Below, one piece after another: positions 34,393 to 43,874 of a stretch of 64,000 nt of DNA. The translations under genes were made by a program, and so were the position numbers. The stretch spans positions 430,287-494,286 of the forward strand of contig NZ_BMBA01000002.1 of assembly GCF_017312485.1 (NCBI RefSeq). The letters are read 5' to 3'. This stretch comes from Clostridium zeae. GTDB lineage: Bacteria; Bacillota; Clostridia; Clostridiales; Clostridiaceae. Numbering within the stretch: position 1 is the stretch's first letter; each line of letters opens with the position of its first letter. The notes under the pieces were generated by a model that did not search any database, was not told where the DNA came from, and worked only from the letters and a program-made list of their open reading frames with translations.

Positions 34393-35617
34393 CAATATAA
34401 GTCCTATCAACTATAGTCTGCCACTCATTTCCACTATAACCTCCATTTATTAGACTCTTCGTTTGTTCTAATATATTAGGTTTCATCTTATAAGGCAGAT
34501 TATGATAAAACACAATGTTATTTTCATTAGCTACCGATATAGGCCATATCATTTGGGATTGAAGTCCTTTAAGTTCAGAATTAGCACTTCTATTACCAGT
34601 AATAATACCTTCTTTTCCTAAGGCTTTATAAGATTCATCATCTGATAAATAATCTAAAAACCTAACAACTTCATCTTTATTTTTTGCATTCTGTAACTGA
34701 CATACTAAGTGATCTATTATAACTGGTGGATTAACTTTTGAATTATCGTTTATATTATTGTTAACTACAGCAATGTTTTTACTTTCATCTATTTCTTTCG
34801 AACTTAGTGTGGTAACCAAAGCAAATGGAACTTCTCCACTCTCAACTTTTTTAACTATACTGCTATCACTTAATAAAAACTTATCAGCACTCACACCATA
34901 ATCTTTATATAGTGTATTCATAAATTTAAACGCTTCTTGCATTTGGCTAAGCTTTTTATATTTTTCCTTACCTACATCAAAGTTTTTTTCTAAATCAGCT
35001 TCATTAATCATGTTGTCAGCAACTATTGAAGCAATAGCTAGGGATATATCCATCTCTTTAGGCAGTGCTATTGGAATTTTAATATTCTTATCTTTTGACA
35101 TCCTAAGTAAAGACATTAAATCTATTTCATCTGAATTCTTAATATATGCCGCAGCCTGTTGCCTGTTATATATGAAGTTCAATGAATATGGCATAACACC
35201 GATACCATAGTATTTATCATCTATTCTTCCATAGGTTGACACAATACTATAAAACTTATCAATAACCTTATTATTACTTACATTGCTTGATATGTCAGAC
35301 AAATAGCCTTGTCGTGCCATACTAATCATCATATTTCTTTCACATATTAAAACATCGTAATCTGGTTTATCAACTGTCACTTTCTCTATCTTTTCATTTT
35401 CCGTCATATTTTCGATTTTTATCTCAATCTGAGGATGAGCCTTTTTATAATTAGCTATTAGAGTATTTATCACATCTACATCTTGAGAAACATTATTTTG
35501 TATAAGTATACTTAATTTCCCTTTTGGTTCTTCTTTTCCTTTTGAGCATCCAAATACCAAATTACAATTTAGTATGATGAATAATACTATAAAAACTATA
35601 TTTTTTGTTTTTTTCAT
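34382..35617 (-). CDS. Extracellular solute-binding lipoprotein (ABC-type family 1)
   Basis: 411 aa. Signal peptide with a lipobox ending LVFGC (Cys at about residue 24), then a periplasmic-binding-protein-like domain: GKLSILIQNNVSQDVDVIN, YDVLICERNMMISMARQGYL and YYGIGVMPYSLNFIYNRQQA are typical of carbohydrate-binding (SBP_1) proteins. No permease or ATPase gene is adjacent, so it is an orphan, or it has a non-transport role such as sensing. AGGAGG before the ATG. Divergent from the FG-GAP-like gene. Confidence 0.75.
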   Translation of the reverse strand: MKKTKNIVFIVLFIILNCNLVFGCSKGKEEPKGKLSILIQNNVSQDVDVINTLIANYKKAHPQIEIKIENMTENEKIEKVTVDKPDYDVLICERNMMISMARQGYLSDISSNVSNNKVIDKFYSIVSTYGRIDDKYYGIGVMPYSLNFIYNRQQAAAYIKNSDEIDLMSLLRMSKDKNIKIPIALPKEMDISLAIASIVADNMINEADLEKNFDVGKEKYKKLSQMQEAFKFMNTLYKDYGVSADKFLLSDSSIVKKVESGEVPFALVTTLSSKEIDESKNIAVVNNNINDNSKVNPPVIIDHLVCQLQNAKNKDEVVRFLDYLSDDESYKALGKEGIITGNRSANSELKGLQSQMIWPISVANENNIVFYHNLPYKMKPNILEQTKSLINGGYSGNEWQTIVDRTYIEKK

Positions 35618-35705
35618 AATACACCTCCTAAAATAACTTAATATTATTTTGTGTAAATTAATTTATTCTATGATTCTTTCATATAATTTTAACGAGGTGA
35701 TAAAA

Positions 35706-36662
35706 ATGAATTCTAAAATACCACGTATAAACAAAAAATTTTATTATTGTTTAGTTTCATGCTTATTAATTGCTTTAATAGGTCTACTTATTTTAATATT
35801 TTATACTCTAAAAATCCAAAATAATAAAAATATTAGTGAACAAGCTGTTGCAACTAATTCATTGGTGTCAAATGAAAAAGCTATAAAAAAAGACTTAAAT
35901 GGTGATGGCAAAGACGACATTTTGTATATTTCTACCAAAAACAACAAATATTATATAGAAGTTCATTCATCCGGAAAAACACTTTTCTTAGATCCGGATA
36001 AAAAGATTGGCACTATTGGCATGTACTCAAGTTTTTGGCCTATGAATATTGCTCTTGTAGATTTGTCTAGAGATAAAATCCCTGAAGTTTTAGTACAATC
36101 TTCTCAAGATAAAGTACCTATACAACATGTTTTTTCGTATATCAACGGAGAATATAAAGACGTTTATTTTGGATCAAATAATGTGATAGGGATTTTAGAC
36201 TCTAAAAATAATAAGACTCCAAAACTCATTTCAATGAATTTAAAAAGTCAAGATATGAATGTATCTCAATATATTCTAATAAGAGACTCATTTAAGAAAG
36301 TTAGTTCAGAAACCTTAAGCATACCAGGTCTTCAAAATGTATTGCTATTTATAGATACAATAGAAAGTTCTGGAGAGCTTGATAGCACTTATGATATTTT
36401 TACTGCAGATATAGATAAAGATAGTATGTCTCTAATTTGGAAGCTTGATAAGAAAAATTATATATATGAATTTCAAGACGCCTTTTTTACTGATTCAAAG
36501 TGGGACGAGCAAGGCTTGCCAACCGAATTACAATGGACTTTAAACTTCAAAAAAATTATTGCACAAGGTATCGGGGATCCATCTCAAATAAAAATCAAAA
36601 TAAACTTAATGAAGGAAGGTCCTAAATTCAACATTAATTCTATAAAAATACAGAAAATTTAA
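35706..36662 (+). CDS. Membrane-anchored protein with EF-hand-like DLNGDGKDD motif
   Basis: 318 aa. One N-terminal membrane segment (about residues 15-35) with a basic flank and the rest outside. Early in the outer part is KKDLNGDGKDDILYIST, a calcium-binding motif as in FG-GAP/VCBS and dockerin-like repeats, followed by IALVDLSRDKIPEVLVQSS, a second degenerate copy, so it is probably a small beta-propeller. The ATG at 35706 follows GAGGTG. Divergent partner of the lipoprotein gene; cell-surface function unknown. Confidence 0.62.
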   Translation: MNSKIPRINKKFYYCLVSCLLIALIGLLILIFYTLKIQNNKNISEQAVATNSLVSNEKAIKKDLNGDGKDDILYISTKNNKYYIEVHSSGKTLFLDPDKKIGTIGMYSSFWPMNIALVDLSRDKIPEVLVQSSQDKVPIQHVFSYINGEYKDVYFGSNNVIGILDSKNNKTPKLISMNLKSQDMNVSQYILIRDSFKKVSSETLSIPGLQNVLLFIDTIESSGELDSTYDIFTADIDKDSMSLIWKLDKKNYIYEFQDAFFTDSKWDEQGLPTELQWTLNFKKIIAQGIGDPSQIKIKINLMKEGPKFNINSIKIQKI

Positions 36663-36664
36663 AA

Positions 36665-36750
36665 GGGTCGCTTTCGCGACCCAAAAGGGGGATGGGGGGT
36701 TTTAGCTTTAATGAAGTCTAACTTCATTTAGCTATAGGAGATTTCTCCTA
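36665..36750. terminator. Row of three short hairpins between convergent genes
   Basis: GGGTCGC/GCGACCC (36665-36682), AATGAAGT/ACTTCATT (36710-36728) and TAGGAGA/TCTCCTA (36735-36750). The first has TTTTAAATTTT behind it only on the minus strand. Between the first and second is an unusually G-rich stretch (36687-36699). Confidence 0.5.
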
Positions 36751-36803
36751 ACTACATTATTATTATTAACCGCATTATACATTTTTATACATATATAATT
36801 ATA

Positions 36804-37439
36804 TTAATAATCTATTTCACCTGCTTGATACATTTCAATAACTCTATCTATAAATCTTGCTCTAGTTGGATCTACAAAACTCCTTACAGCCATCAACATT
36901 GATATGTTACCATCTTCTCCTCCAGAATAATTACTTCCGCGATTATGATGCTTTCCTGATCTTCTCTCATAACTACTGTTATTATTACTATTAGAATTAC
37001 TATTAGAATTATTATTACTATTATTAGCTCCACTAAAAGAATTAAACATAGCCCCAAGATTACTTAAGTCAAATCCTCCTTCTGGAGCCATGGATGAAAA
37101 TAGTGAAGATATGGAATTAATATCAAAATTATTAAACATGTCAGAAGACTGAGAATTCATATTGAACGGAAATGGTAATCCCCCACCTGTTAAAAAGCTT
37201 AACGGGTTCATATTTCCACCCATTTGACCCATATTTCCACCCAACATACTACCTAATATACCTCCTAAAGGTCCCATATTTCCTAACGGTCCCATGTTAC
37301 CCATATTGCCCATGTTACCCATGTTACCCATATTGCCCATTGGCCCCATATTATCCATAGATCCCATATTACCCATTGGCCCCATATTATTCATGCCGCC
37401 AGGACCATCATTTCTGCCTCTATGTCTATGCTTTGGCAT
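36804..37439 (-). CDS. Low-complexity Gly/Met/Asn-rich repeat protein
   Basis: 211 aa. After MPKHRHRGRNDGPGG comes a run of about 18 GNM/GPM-type tripeptide steps (MGNMGNMGNMGPLGNMG and similar), then a Ser/Asn-rich part with poly-Asn, and a C-terminal 45-residue segment that looks like a folded helical module (VRSFVDPTRARFIDRVIEMYQ). The repetitive part resembles spore-coat or surface matrix proteins; no membrane segment or signal peptide. It is the last of four Gly-rich genes on the minus strand and has a GGAGGG site. Confidence 0.6.
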   Translation of the reverse strand: MPKHRHRGRNDGPGGMNNMGPMGNMGSMDNMGPMGNMGNMGNMGNMGNMGPLGNMGPLGGILGSMLGGNMGQMGGNMNPLSFLTGGGLPFPFNMNSQSSDMFNNFDINSISSLFSSMAPEGGFDLSNLGAMFNSFSGANNSNNNSNSNSNSNNNSSYERRSGKHHNRGSNYSGGEDGNISMLMAVRSFVDPTRARFIDRVIEMYQAGEIDY

Positions 37440-37521
37440 TATACTCCCTCCATTTAATTACTGGTATGTATTAAAGTTTTATATATTTTTTTGGAGGGCA
37501 TATAGCCCTCCAATCTATATT

Positions 37522-37764
37522 CTAGCGATAGCCATATCCATAGCCACCGTATGGTGTATTGCAGCCTTTACCAAATCCGCTGCATAGCCAGAATAATAAG
37601 AATAGTATAAACCCATTTTTATTACATAATACTCCGGAAATCCATAAGATAATGAAAGCTATTAGCCAACCACATCTATCATAACTTCCATTTCTTCCAT
37701 AAGGATAATAACCATACTGGGGACTTACCATAGGATATCCATAGTTGCAACAACTATTGCACAT
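37522..37764 (-). CDS. Gly/Tyr/Cys-rich small membrane protein, 80 aa
   Basis: Starts MCNSCCNYGYPMVSPQYGYY, then a hydrophobic hairpin of two segments (about residues 33-62), then a Gly/Tyr tail ending YGGYGYGYR. The core pattern GVLCNKNGFILFLLF is nearly the same as GLLCSNKGFLLILLF in the next upstream gene, so the two are paralogues. AAGGAG before the ATG. Possibly a spore-coat or wall-associated peptide. Confidence 0.6.
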   Translation of the reverse strand: MCNSCCNYGYPMVSPQYGYYPYGRNGSYDRCGWLIAFIILWISGVLCNKNGFILFLLFWLCSGFGKGCNTPYGGYGYGYR

Positions 37765-37808
37765 ATCTTAATCTCCTTTCCCTAGCATTACAAATTCACT
37801 TTAAAATT

Positions 37809-38096
37809 CTAGCAGCATCTTGGTTGGAAGTATCCAGCTCCGCCTCTATTGCAACCAAAACCACCTAATCCGCATAATAAGAACAATAATATTAATAAAA
37901 ATCCTTTATTACTGCATAATAGTCCAGAAAATTGGAATATTAGAAGTAATATAGCTATTGTACATGGACTGCATCCACCTACTCCTTGACCACCAAATCC
38001 GCCTACTCCAGGTCCGTAGCCGCCCATTCCAGGTCCATATCCGCCATAAGGGTTCATCATCATTCCGCTGCAGCAGCATCCTTTTCTCTTTGACAT
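37809..38096 (-). CDS. Gly/Cys-rich small membrane protein, 95 aa
   Basis: Starts MSKRKGCCCSGMMMNPYGGY; a Gly-rich N-terminal half (GGYGPGMGGYGPGVGG), then CSPCTIAILLLIFQFSGLLC and a second hydrophobic segment, and a C-terminus with Cys pairs. Paralogue of the 80-aa gene at 37522, which lies 45 bp downstream. AGGAGG site. Function unknown; the composition resembles clostridial spore-associated proteins. Confidence 0.62.
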   Translation of the reverse strand: MSKRKGCCCSGMMMNPYGGYGPGMGGYGPGVGGFGGQGVGGCSPCTIAILLLIFQFSGLLCSNKGFLLILLFLLCGLGGFGCNRGGAGYFQPRCC

Positions 38097-38145
38097 AATT
38101 AAATCCTCCTATCATACTTTTTTTATACTTTTGTTTCTCGAGATA

Positions 38146-38604
38146 TTATTCAACACATACATTGTTGTCATTGCATCTACAGTTATTTCTTCTTCCAAAT
38201 CCTCCGCATACGAAGAATAGGATTATTAATATAAACCATAGCCAATTGCTTCCGTAGCCACCAAAGCCACATCCGCCACCGCCGAATCCACCATATCCAC
38301 CGCCATATCCGCCACTTGGACAGCATGGGTCATATTGTGGGTAATAGCATGTTTGCTTACAGCAACCATGTTTAGTCTTCTTTACATTACAGCAACATGG
38401 ATTTATAGCGCCAGCACCATATCCTCCACCATATCCTCCACCACATCCACCGAAGCCATTACCACCGCCACAGAATATTAGTAGTAAGAATATTATCCAG
38501 ATCCATGATCCTCCAAAACCTCTGTTTCCAATTCCACAGTCATCACGATCATTATCACAATCATTGCCGCCAGTTAATCCATTTAGGATTTCATTTAGCT
38601 CCAT
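38146..38604 (-). CDS. Gly/Cys-rich membrane protein, 152 aa
   Basis: Starts MELNEILNGLTGGNDCDN after AAGGAGG. Two hydrophobic segments (GSWIWIIFLLLIFCGGGNG at about 33-51, NWLWFILIILFFVCGGFG at about 119-137) frame a Gly/Tyr/Cys region with clusters such as CCCNVKK, GCCKQTCYY and CCPSGG. About 18 Cys in total. Likely the founder of the cluster by duplication, since the two smaller genes keep the same plan. No signal peptide; topology unclear. Confidence 0.6.
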   Translation of the reverse strand: MELNEILNGLTGGNDCDNDRDDCGIGNRGFGGSWIWIIFLLLIFCGGGNGFGGCGGGYGGGYGAGAINPCCCNVKKTKHGCCKQTCYYPQYDPCCPSGGYGGGYGGFGGGGCGFGGYGSNWLWFILIILFFVCGGFGRRNNCRCNDNNVCVE

Positions 38605-38770
38605 AATTCTTCCTCCTTTTTGTTAAAATGGATTTATTTGGTTTTATAATATATACTATTCTCTTAAGATGAAATTGACACTACTTTGTGGAATAAAATT
38701 AAAGTCAAAAGAATATATTATCTGAATTATTTAATATGACTATACATTCTATCGGATATGAACTTAAATA

Positions 38771-38808
38771 AAAAAAACATCAAATCCTATAAGACTTGAT
38801 GTTTTTTT
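38771..38808 (-). terminator. Terminator after engB
   Basis: Stem AAAAAAACATCAA/TTGATGTTTTTTT (38771-38783 with 38796-38808), 14 nt past the engB stop; ends the lon-engB unit. Confidence 0.9.
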
Positions 38809-38821
38809 ACATTATATCAAA

Positions 38822-39430
38822 TTATTTTTCTTCACTGATTTCGCTTAGTACGATATCATCAAAAATTGAATCTACAAGTTCATCTCTACCTTTTTTATTT
38901 AGTGATGAGAAGTAGTATAACTTTTCATCAGCTTTTAATTTAAGGGTATCTCTTATCACTTTTTCACTTTTCTTTAAATCATTATTAGATAACTTATCAC
39001 TTTTTGTGGCAATAACCATTACATCATAACCATAATGCTTAATCCAATCATACATCATGATATCATCCCCAGTAGGCTTATGTCTACAGTCTACTAAAAG
39101 CACAACTCTCTTTAATTGTAATCTTGAATTGAGATAAGTTTCTATTATTTGACCCCAAGAAGCTTTTTCCTTCTTTGATACTTTTGCGTAACCATAACCA
39201 GGTAAATCTACTAAATAAAAATCATTGTTTATTAAAAAGAAATTTATTAATCTAGTTTTCCCTGGGGTTTGACTAACTTTTGCTAGCCCTCTTCTGTTTG
39301 TAATTGAATTTATTATAGATGATTTACCTACGTTAGATCTTCCAACAAACGCAACTTCTATTCTTTCATCTGTAGGATATTGTTCTCTTCTAACTGCGGA
39401 TGTAATAAATTCTGATGTTTTAATCTTCAT
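38822..39430 (-). CDS. engB: Ribosome-biogenesis GTPase EngB/YsxC
   Basis: 202 aa. Small GTPase acting in 50S assembly. Start at ATG 39430 (GGAG, 9-nt spacing). G1 is GRSNVGKS at about residues 27-34; G3 is DLPGYGYA; G4 is TKSDK; G5 is SSLNKKG. The [14 protein letters not shown] switch region is typical of EngB. It overlaps the 3' end of lon by 11 nt, an arrangement seen in many Firmicutes, so the two are coupled. Confidence 0.96.
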   Translation of the reverse strand: MKIKTSEFITSAVRREQYPTDERIEVAFVGRSNVGKSSIINSITNRRGLAKVSQTPGKTRLINFFLINNDFYLVDLPGYGYAKVSKKEKASWGQIIETYLNSRLQLKRVVLLVDCRHKPTGDDIMMYDWIKHYGYDVMVIATKSDKLSNNDLKKSEKVIRDTLKLKADEKLYYFSSLNKKGRDELVDSIFDDIVLSEISEEK

Positions 39431-41768
39431 TATTATCAGCTCCAACTAATGCATTTTCCAGTACTGTATCAATTTTTTCGGCAAGTATAAAGTTTAATTT
39501 TCCTTTTATACTTTGAGGTATCTTTGAAATATCTTTTTCATTTTCTTTAGGTACTATAACTGTATCTATACCCGCTCTATATGCAGCTAAACTCTTTTCT
39601 TTAAGACCACCAATAGGAAGTACTCTTCCCGTAAGGGTGATTTCACCAGTCATAGCAACATTGCTCTTTACCTTCTTTTCAGAAAGTGCAGAAACTAAAG
39701 CAGTTATCATTGTAACACCAGCAGACGGGCCATCTTTAGGCACTGCTCCTTCTGGTACATGGATATGAATATCTTTAGATTTATAGAAATCACCATTAAT
39801 ATTTAGCTTTTTTGCATTTGCTCTTACATATGTGTAGCCAGCTCTTGCAGATTCTTTCATAACATCTCCAAGCTGCCCTGTAAGCTCTAACTTACCAGTA
39901 CCATCCATTACCATAACTTCTACAGGTAATGTATCACCACCGTATGCAGTCCAAGCCATTCCTGTAACAACTCCAACCTTATCCTCTTTATCAACCTTGT
40001 CATAGTTAAATATTTTTGATCCCAAGTATTTTTCTACTACTGGTGGAGTAACAAGAACACTAGCCTTTTCCTTCTCCATCATTTCTTTGATAGCTTTTCT
40101 TATTATGCTTCCTATTTTTCTCTCAAGACTTCTAACTCCAGATTCTCTTGTGTATCCTTCGATAATACTCTTTATAGCGTTATCTGTTATTTTAATCTCG
40201 TTATTCTTTATTCCATGCTCTTCTAATTGCTTAGGTATCAAATACTTCTTTACAATATGATACTTTTCTTCATAAGTATAGCCAGATACTTCGATTACTT
40301 CCATTCTATCAAGTAGAGGTCTAGGAATTGTATCAAGTGAGTTGGCTGTTGTCAAAAACATAACGTTTGACAAATCCATTTCAATTTCTAGATAATTATC
40401 TCTAAATGTAGAGTTTTGTTCAGCATCCAAAACTTCTAAAAGTGCATCTGCCGGATCACCTTTATAATCATTTGCCATTTTATCAATTTCATCTAACAAG
40501 AATAGTGGATTCATAGACTTAGCTTGTTTCATCCCATTGACTATTCTTCCAGGAATAGCTCCTACATATGTCCTTCTATGACCTCTTATCTCAGCCTCGT
40601 CTCTTACACCACCTAAAGACATTCTAACAAAGTTTCTGTTAAGTGCTCTTGCTACACTTTTTGCTATGGAAGTTTTACCAACCCCAGGAGGTCCAACTAA
40701 ACAAATTATAGGTCCTTTTAATGTATTACTTACCTTTCGAACTGAAAGATACTCTATTATTCTTTCTTTTACATCTTCTAAGCCATAGTGATCTTCCTTA
40801 AGAATTTCTCTTGCTTTTTTTATATCAACTGCATCTTTAGTTTGCTTATTCCAAGGCAACTCTAGTAACAAGTCTAGATAAGTTCTTATAACATTACCTT
40901 CAGATGAATAACTTCCAGAAGACTTTAATCTTGACAACTCATAAAGTGCTCTTTCCTTAGCTTCCTTAGGAAGTTTCAGCTTTTTAATCTTGCTTTCATA
41001 TGCTTCTATTTCTTTCCTATCCTCGTCGTCTTCCCCTAGCTCTTCTTGTATAATCTTCATCTGCTCACGAAGGTAGTATTCCTTTTGAAGTTTATCCATC
41101 TTTTTCTTTACTTTATAGCCAATTTTCTTTTCTATCTTTAGAACTTCTATCTCATTCTTTACTATTACAAGTAGCTTTTCTAATCTCTTCTTAACATCAA
41201 AGGACTCAAGTAGCTCTTGTCTTACTTCTTGCTTTAATAACAAATATGAAGCAACCACATCAGCTAGTCTTGATGAGTTTTCTATTTCATCCAATGAAAG
41301 TATTATATCTGCAGATGTGTTTCCAGATAAATTTAAGTAATCGGAAAAATCATCTTTTAAAGATCTTGTAAGAGCCTCAAGCTCTAAAGATACTTTCTCG
41401 CTTACTTCTTCTTCTTCATCTTCAATATATATTTCTGCTTCAACAGTAAAGAACTCTTCACCATTAGTTAGTGAAAGTATCTTTCCTCTATTAGTCCCTT
41501 CTACTAAAACCCTGATTGTATCTCCTGGTAATTTTAGAAGTTGTTTAATTGTACTAAGTGTTCCTACTTCGTAAATATCCTCTTTTACTGGTTCTTCAAT
41601 CTTAGCATCCTTTTGAGTCGCAAGGAAAATTTGCTGATTATTTAACATCGCTTCTTCTAAAGCAGCAATGGATTTCTCTCTACCTACATCAAAATGAATA
41701 ACCATATTCGGGAAAATGGTTATTCCTCTAAGAGGAATTAAAGGAAGAACTTTATTTTCTCTATTCAT
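39420..41768 (-). CDS. lon: ATP-dependent protease Lon (LonA)
   Basis: 782 aa. Degrades damaged and regulatory proteins. N-terminal LON substrate domain ([19 protein letters not shown]), then an AAA+ module with Walker A GPPGVGKT and DEIDKM, and a C-terminal serine protease domain with the catalytic Ser in DGPSAGVTM and Lys in [10 protein letters not shown]. The ATG at 41768 is preferred because of its GGAGGGG site; an upstream start would add ten residues unlike the family. Followed by coupled engB. Confidence 0.97.
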   Translation of the reverse strand: MNRENKVLPLIPLRGITIFPNMVIHFDVGREKSIAALEEAMLNNQQIFLATQKDAKIEEPVKEDIYEVGTLSTIKQLLKLPGDTIRVLVEGTNRGKILSLTNGEEFFTVEAEIYIEDEEEEVSEKVSLELEALTRSLKDDFSDYLNLSGNTSADIILSLDEIENSSRLADVVASYLLLKQEVRQELLESFDVKKRLEKLLVIVKNEIEVLKIEKKIGYKVKKKMDKLQKEYYLREQMKIIQEELGEDDEDRKEIEAYESKIKKLKLPKEAKERALYELSRLKSSGSYSSEGNVIRTYLDLLLELPWNKQTKDAVDIKKAREILKEDHYGLEDVKERIIEYLSVRKVSNTLKGPIICLVGPPGVGKTSIAKSVARALNRNFVRMSLGGVRDEAEIRGHRRTYVGAIPGRIVNGMKQAKSMNPLFLLDEIDKMANDYKGDPADALLEVLDAEQNSTFRDNYLEIEMDLSNVMFLTTANSLDTIPRPLLDRMEVIEVSGYTYEEKYHIVKKYLIPKQLEEHGIKNNEIKITDNAIKSIIEGYTRESGVRSLERKIGSIIRKAIKEMMEKEKASVLVTPPVVEKYLGSKIFNYDKVDKEDKVGVVTGMAWTAYGGDTLPVEVMVMDGTGKLELTGQLGDVMKESARAGYTYVRANAKKLNINGDFYKSKDIHIHVPEGAVPKDGPSAGVTMITALVSALSEKKVKSNVAMTGEITLTGRVLPIGGLKEKSLAAYRAGIDTVIVPKENEKDISKIPQSIKGKLNFILAEKIDTVLENALVGADNNED

Positions 41769-41810
41769 GCTTCTCCCCTCCATAATTAATTTTATCAATT
41801 AGACCTATTT

Positions 41811-41839
41811 AGTATACACATAATATGGTTACTTTTCAA
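41811..41839 (-). promoter_or_regulatory. Predicted lon promoter
   Basis: On the minus strand: -35 TTGAAA (41834-41839), 17-bp spacer, -10 TATACT (41811-41816), giving a leader of about 35 nt. Confidence 0.6.
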
Positions 41840-41865
41840 TAAATATTAGTATTAGTTTTAACACA

Positions 41866-41895
41866 ATAAGTGCTGCTGATATCAGCAGCACTTAT
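41866..41895 (-). terminator. 30-bp perfect palindrome after lonB, likely terminator
   Basis: The half-site ataagtgctgctgat is mirrored exactly. It begins 2 nt past the lonB stop; the run after it is only TTGTGTTAAAA, so termination may be weak or the site may bind a protein. Confidence 0.65.
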
Positions 41896-41896
41896 A

Positions 41897-43579
41897 TTAA
41901 TTGTTCAGTGATCTTGCAGATAAGACCTCTACTGATTGCTCCGTAGGGGTATTATTACCTATTTTATCACATATATTAGTCAATGCCAAGTTTATTACTT
42001 CCACAATATTATCAACTGGTTTTACTTTTATTCCTTCCAAGGAATCAAAAGATTGACTATAATTTTCACTTGGTATAACAACTATTTTTGCCCCTGCTTT
42101 TTGAGCTGCTGATATTTTTGCATTTACACCACCTATAGGTTTTACTAAGCCTTGCAATGAAATTTCTCCTGTCATAGCCACATGATTGCTTACAGGAATA
42201 TTTTTAATCGCACTATATACAGCAGTAGCTATGCTTATACCTGCTGATGGTCCATCGATTGGTACTCCACCGAGAAAGTTTATATGAATATCATAATTAT
42301 CGCATTCTATATCAAAGTTATTATTTAGAACGGTTAAAACATTTTCTACAGAACAATATGCAGTACTTTTTCTCTTTACCTTTCTATTAGAAGAGGTTAT
42401 TTCTTCTTCTTCAATAATCCCAGTAATTTTTAAAGAGCCTTTTCTTCCTATTACATTTTTAGCACTGGCTTCTATTTCTATAATAGTGCCCATATTAGCA
42501 CCATATACAGCCAACCCATTAACTACTCCAACTTTAGGCTTAGCCCCTATCATCTTCTCAGGCCTTAAAGAATATTGCCCATTCTCAACTACCCATTCTA
42601 TATCTTCTTCCGTAATCTTTTCTCTTCCATCGTTAATTGCTAGCCCAGAGCATAGTTGAATTAAATTCACTACTTCTCTTCCATTAGAACAATATCTACT
42701 AACTATATCTAATCCATTATCGCATATATTTAATCCTACTTTTTTAACAGCATTGTCAGCTATTTGCTTTATCTCATCAGGCAATAATGCTCTAAAAAAT
42801 ATTTCAACACATCTTGATCTAATTGCTGGAACTATATCATCAGGGTTTCTAGTGGTAGCCCCAATCAATCTAAAGTCTGCAGGAAGACCTTTTTCAAAAA
42901 CCTCCTTTATATAAGTCGGCATATTAGGATCTTCTGAACTATAGTATGCACTATCTAAAAATACTTTTCTATCTTCAAGCACCTTTAAAAGCTTATTTAG
43001 TTGAATAGGATGTAGCTCTCCAATTTCATCGATGAATAACACTCCTCCATGTGCTTTTGTAACTGCACCTGGTTTAGGTTGAGGTATCCCTGCTATACCT
43101 AAAGTTCCAGCACCTTGATAAATTGGATCATGAACAGATCCAATTAAAGGATCAGCTATTCCTCTTTCATCAAATCTTAGAGTAGTTGCATCTATTTCTA
43201 CGAATTTAGCTAAATTTCTAAAAGGTGAATTTTTACTTTTCCTAGCTTCTTCTAAAACTAATCTAGCTGCTGCTGTCTTTCCAACTCCAGGAGGTCCATA
43301 TATTATAACGTGCTGTGGATTCGCTCCACATAATGCTGCCTTTAATGCTTTTATACCCTTTTCCTGCCCTATTATCTCATCAAAACTTTTAGGCCTACTC
43401 TTCTCTGTTAATGGCTGAGTAAGCTTTATCTCTCTTAATTTATTTAACTTATCTAATTCTTTATGATTTTCTTTATCTATGACTACTTTATTGTTTCTTT
43501 GATTACCAGTATTGTTTATCATAAAAATAAAGAGTAAAACAAGCATCACTACTTGAAGTAAAATAAGTATATTTGTCAT
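41897..43579 (-). CDS. lonB: ATP-dependent protease LonB
   Basis: 560 aa. Bacillus LonB is a sporulation-associated Lon homologue without the N-terminal substrate domain. One N-terminal hydrophobic segment (about 3-22) anchors it in the membrane. Walker A is GPPGVGKT with IDEIGELHP; the protease Ser is in DGPSAGIS and Lys in GGVNAKISAAQ. The ATG at 43579 follows AAGGTGG. Located between lon and clpX as in Bacillus; control may include sporulation sigma factors but I see no clear promoter. Confidence 0.94.
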   Translation of the reverse strand: MTNILILLQVVMLVLLFIFMINNTGNQRNNKVVIDKENHKELDKLNKLREIKLTQPLTEKSRPKSFDEIIGQEKGIKALKAALCGANPQHVIIYGPPGVGKTAAARLVLEEARKSKNSPFRNLAKFVEIDATTLRFDERGIADPLIGSVHDPIYQGAGTLGIAGIPQPKPGAVTKAHGGVLFIDEIGELHPIQLNKLLKVLEDRKVFLDSAYYSSEDPNMPTYIKEVFEKGLPADFRLIGATTRNPDDIVPAIRSRCVEIFFRALLPDEIKQIADNAVKKVGLNICDNGLDIVSRYCSNGREVVNLIQLCSGLAINDGREKITEEDIEWVVENGQYSLRPEKMIGAKPKVGVVNGLAVYGANMGTIIEIEASAKNVIGRKGSLKITGIIEEEEITSSNRKVKRKSTAYCSVENVLTVLNNNFDIECDNYDIHINFLGGVPIDGPSAGISIATAVYSAIKNIPVSNHVAMTGEISLQGLVKPIGGVNAKISAAQKAGAKIVVIPSENYSQSFDSLEGIKVKPVDNIVEVINLALTNICDKIGNNTPTEQSVEVLSARSLNN

Positions 43580-43746
43580 TATATGCACCACCTTATTACT
43601 TTCTAATTTTTTCTCTTTTGTATTATGTACATATAAAACATAGAATATAACCCATATACTGGTAATAACATGTATAATTTATTAATATTTACTATTTTAT
43701 CATTCACAATCAAACAGAATTCATTCACTATACTTTCCAATACAGC

Positions 43747-43809
43747 AAATAAATCTCTAGAGCGACTTTCCTCAGTAATTTTTTTCACATGCGCCTTTCC
43801 GAATGCATA
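43747..43809 (-). repeat. Dispersed 64-bp repeat, copy 2
   Basis: Matches 10661-10724 in the same orientation relative to the flanking genes. Here the terminator-like end has changed to CGCTCTAGAGATTTATTT. It lies between clpX and lonB. A short reading frame through it is considered spurious. Confidence 0.65.
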
Positions 43810-43874
43810 AAAAACTTAACAGGTGAATAAGTTTTTTACAGTAAAAAAGCTGACGAACAAGTCGTCAGCTTTTT
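43809..43874 (-). terminator. Double terminator after clpX
   Basis: Strong hairpin AAAAAGCTGACGA/TCGTCAGCTTTTT (43844-43856 with 43862-43874), overlapping the clpX stop, and a second one AAAAAACTTA/TAAGTTTTTT (43809-43818 with 43828-43837) behind it. Confidence 0.88.

Noticed and set aside
36665-36699. G-quadruplex between the FG-GAP-like gene and the GNM-repeat gene
   Set aside because: Only three runs of three or more Gs on one strand, one of them inside a perfect hairpin.
37172-37587. Pro/Leu/Tyr-rich reading frames on the plus strand (PMLPMLPIL type)
   Set aside because: They are the antisense translation of the GNM repeat; no ribosome sites.
37909-38115. Overlapping frame in the Gly/Cys-rich gene region
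   Set aside because: Out-of-frame shadow of the 95-aa gene, which has the AGGAGG site.
43603-43788. 61-aa reading frame running through repeat copy 2
   Set aside because: It begins with a GTG inside the dispersed repeat, has no proper ribosome site, and its front half is just the translated repeat.
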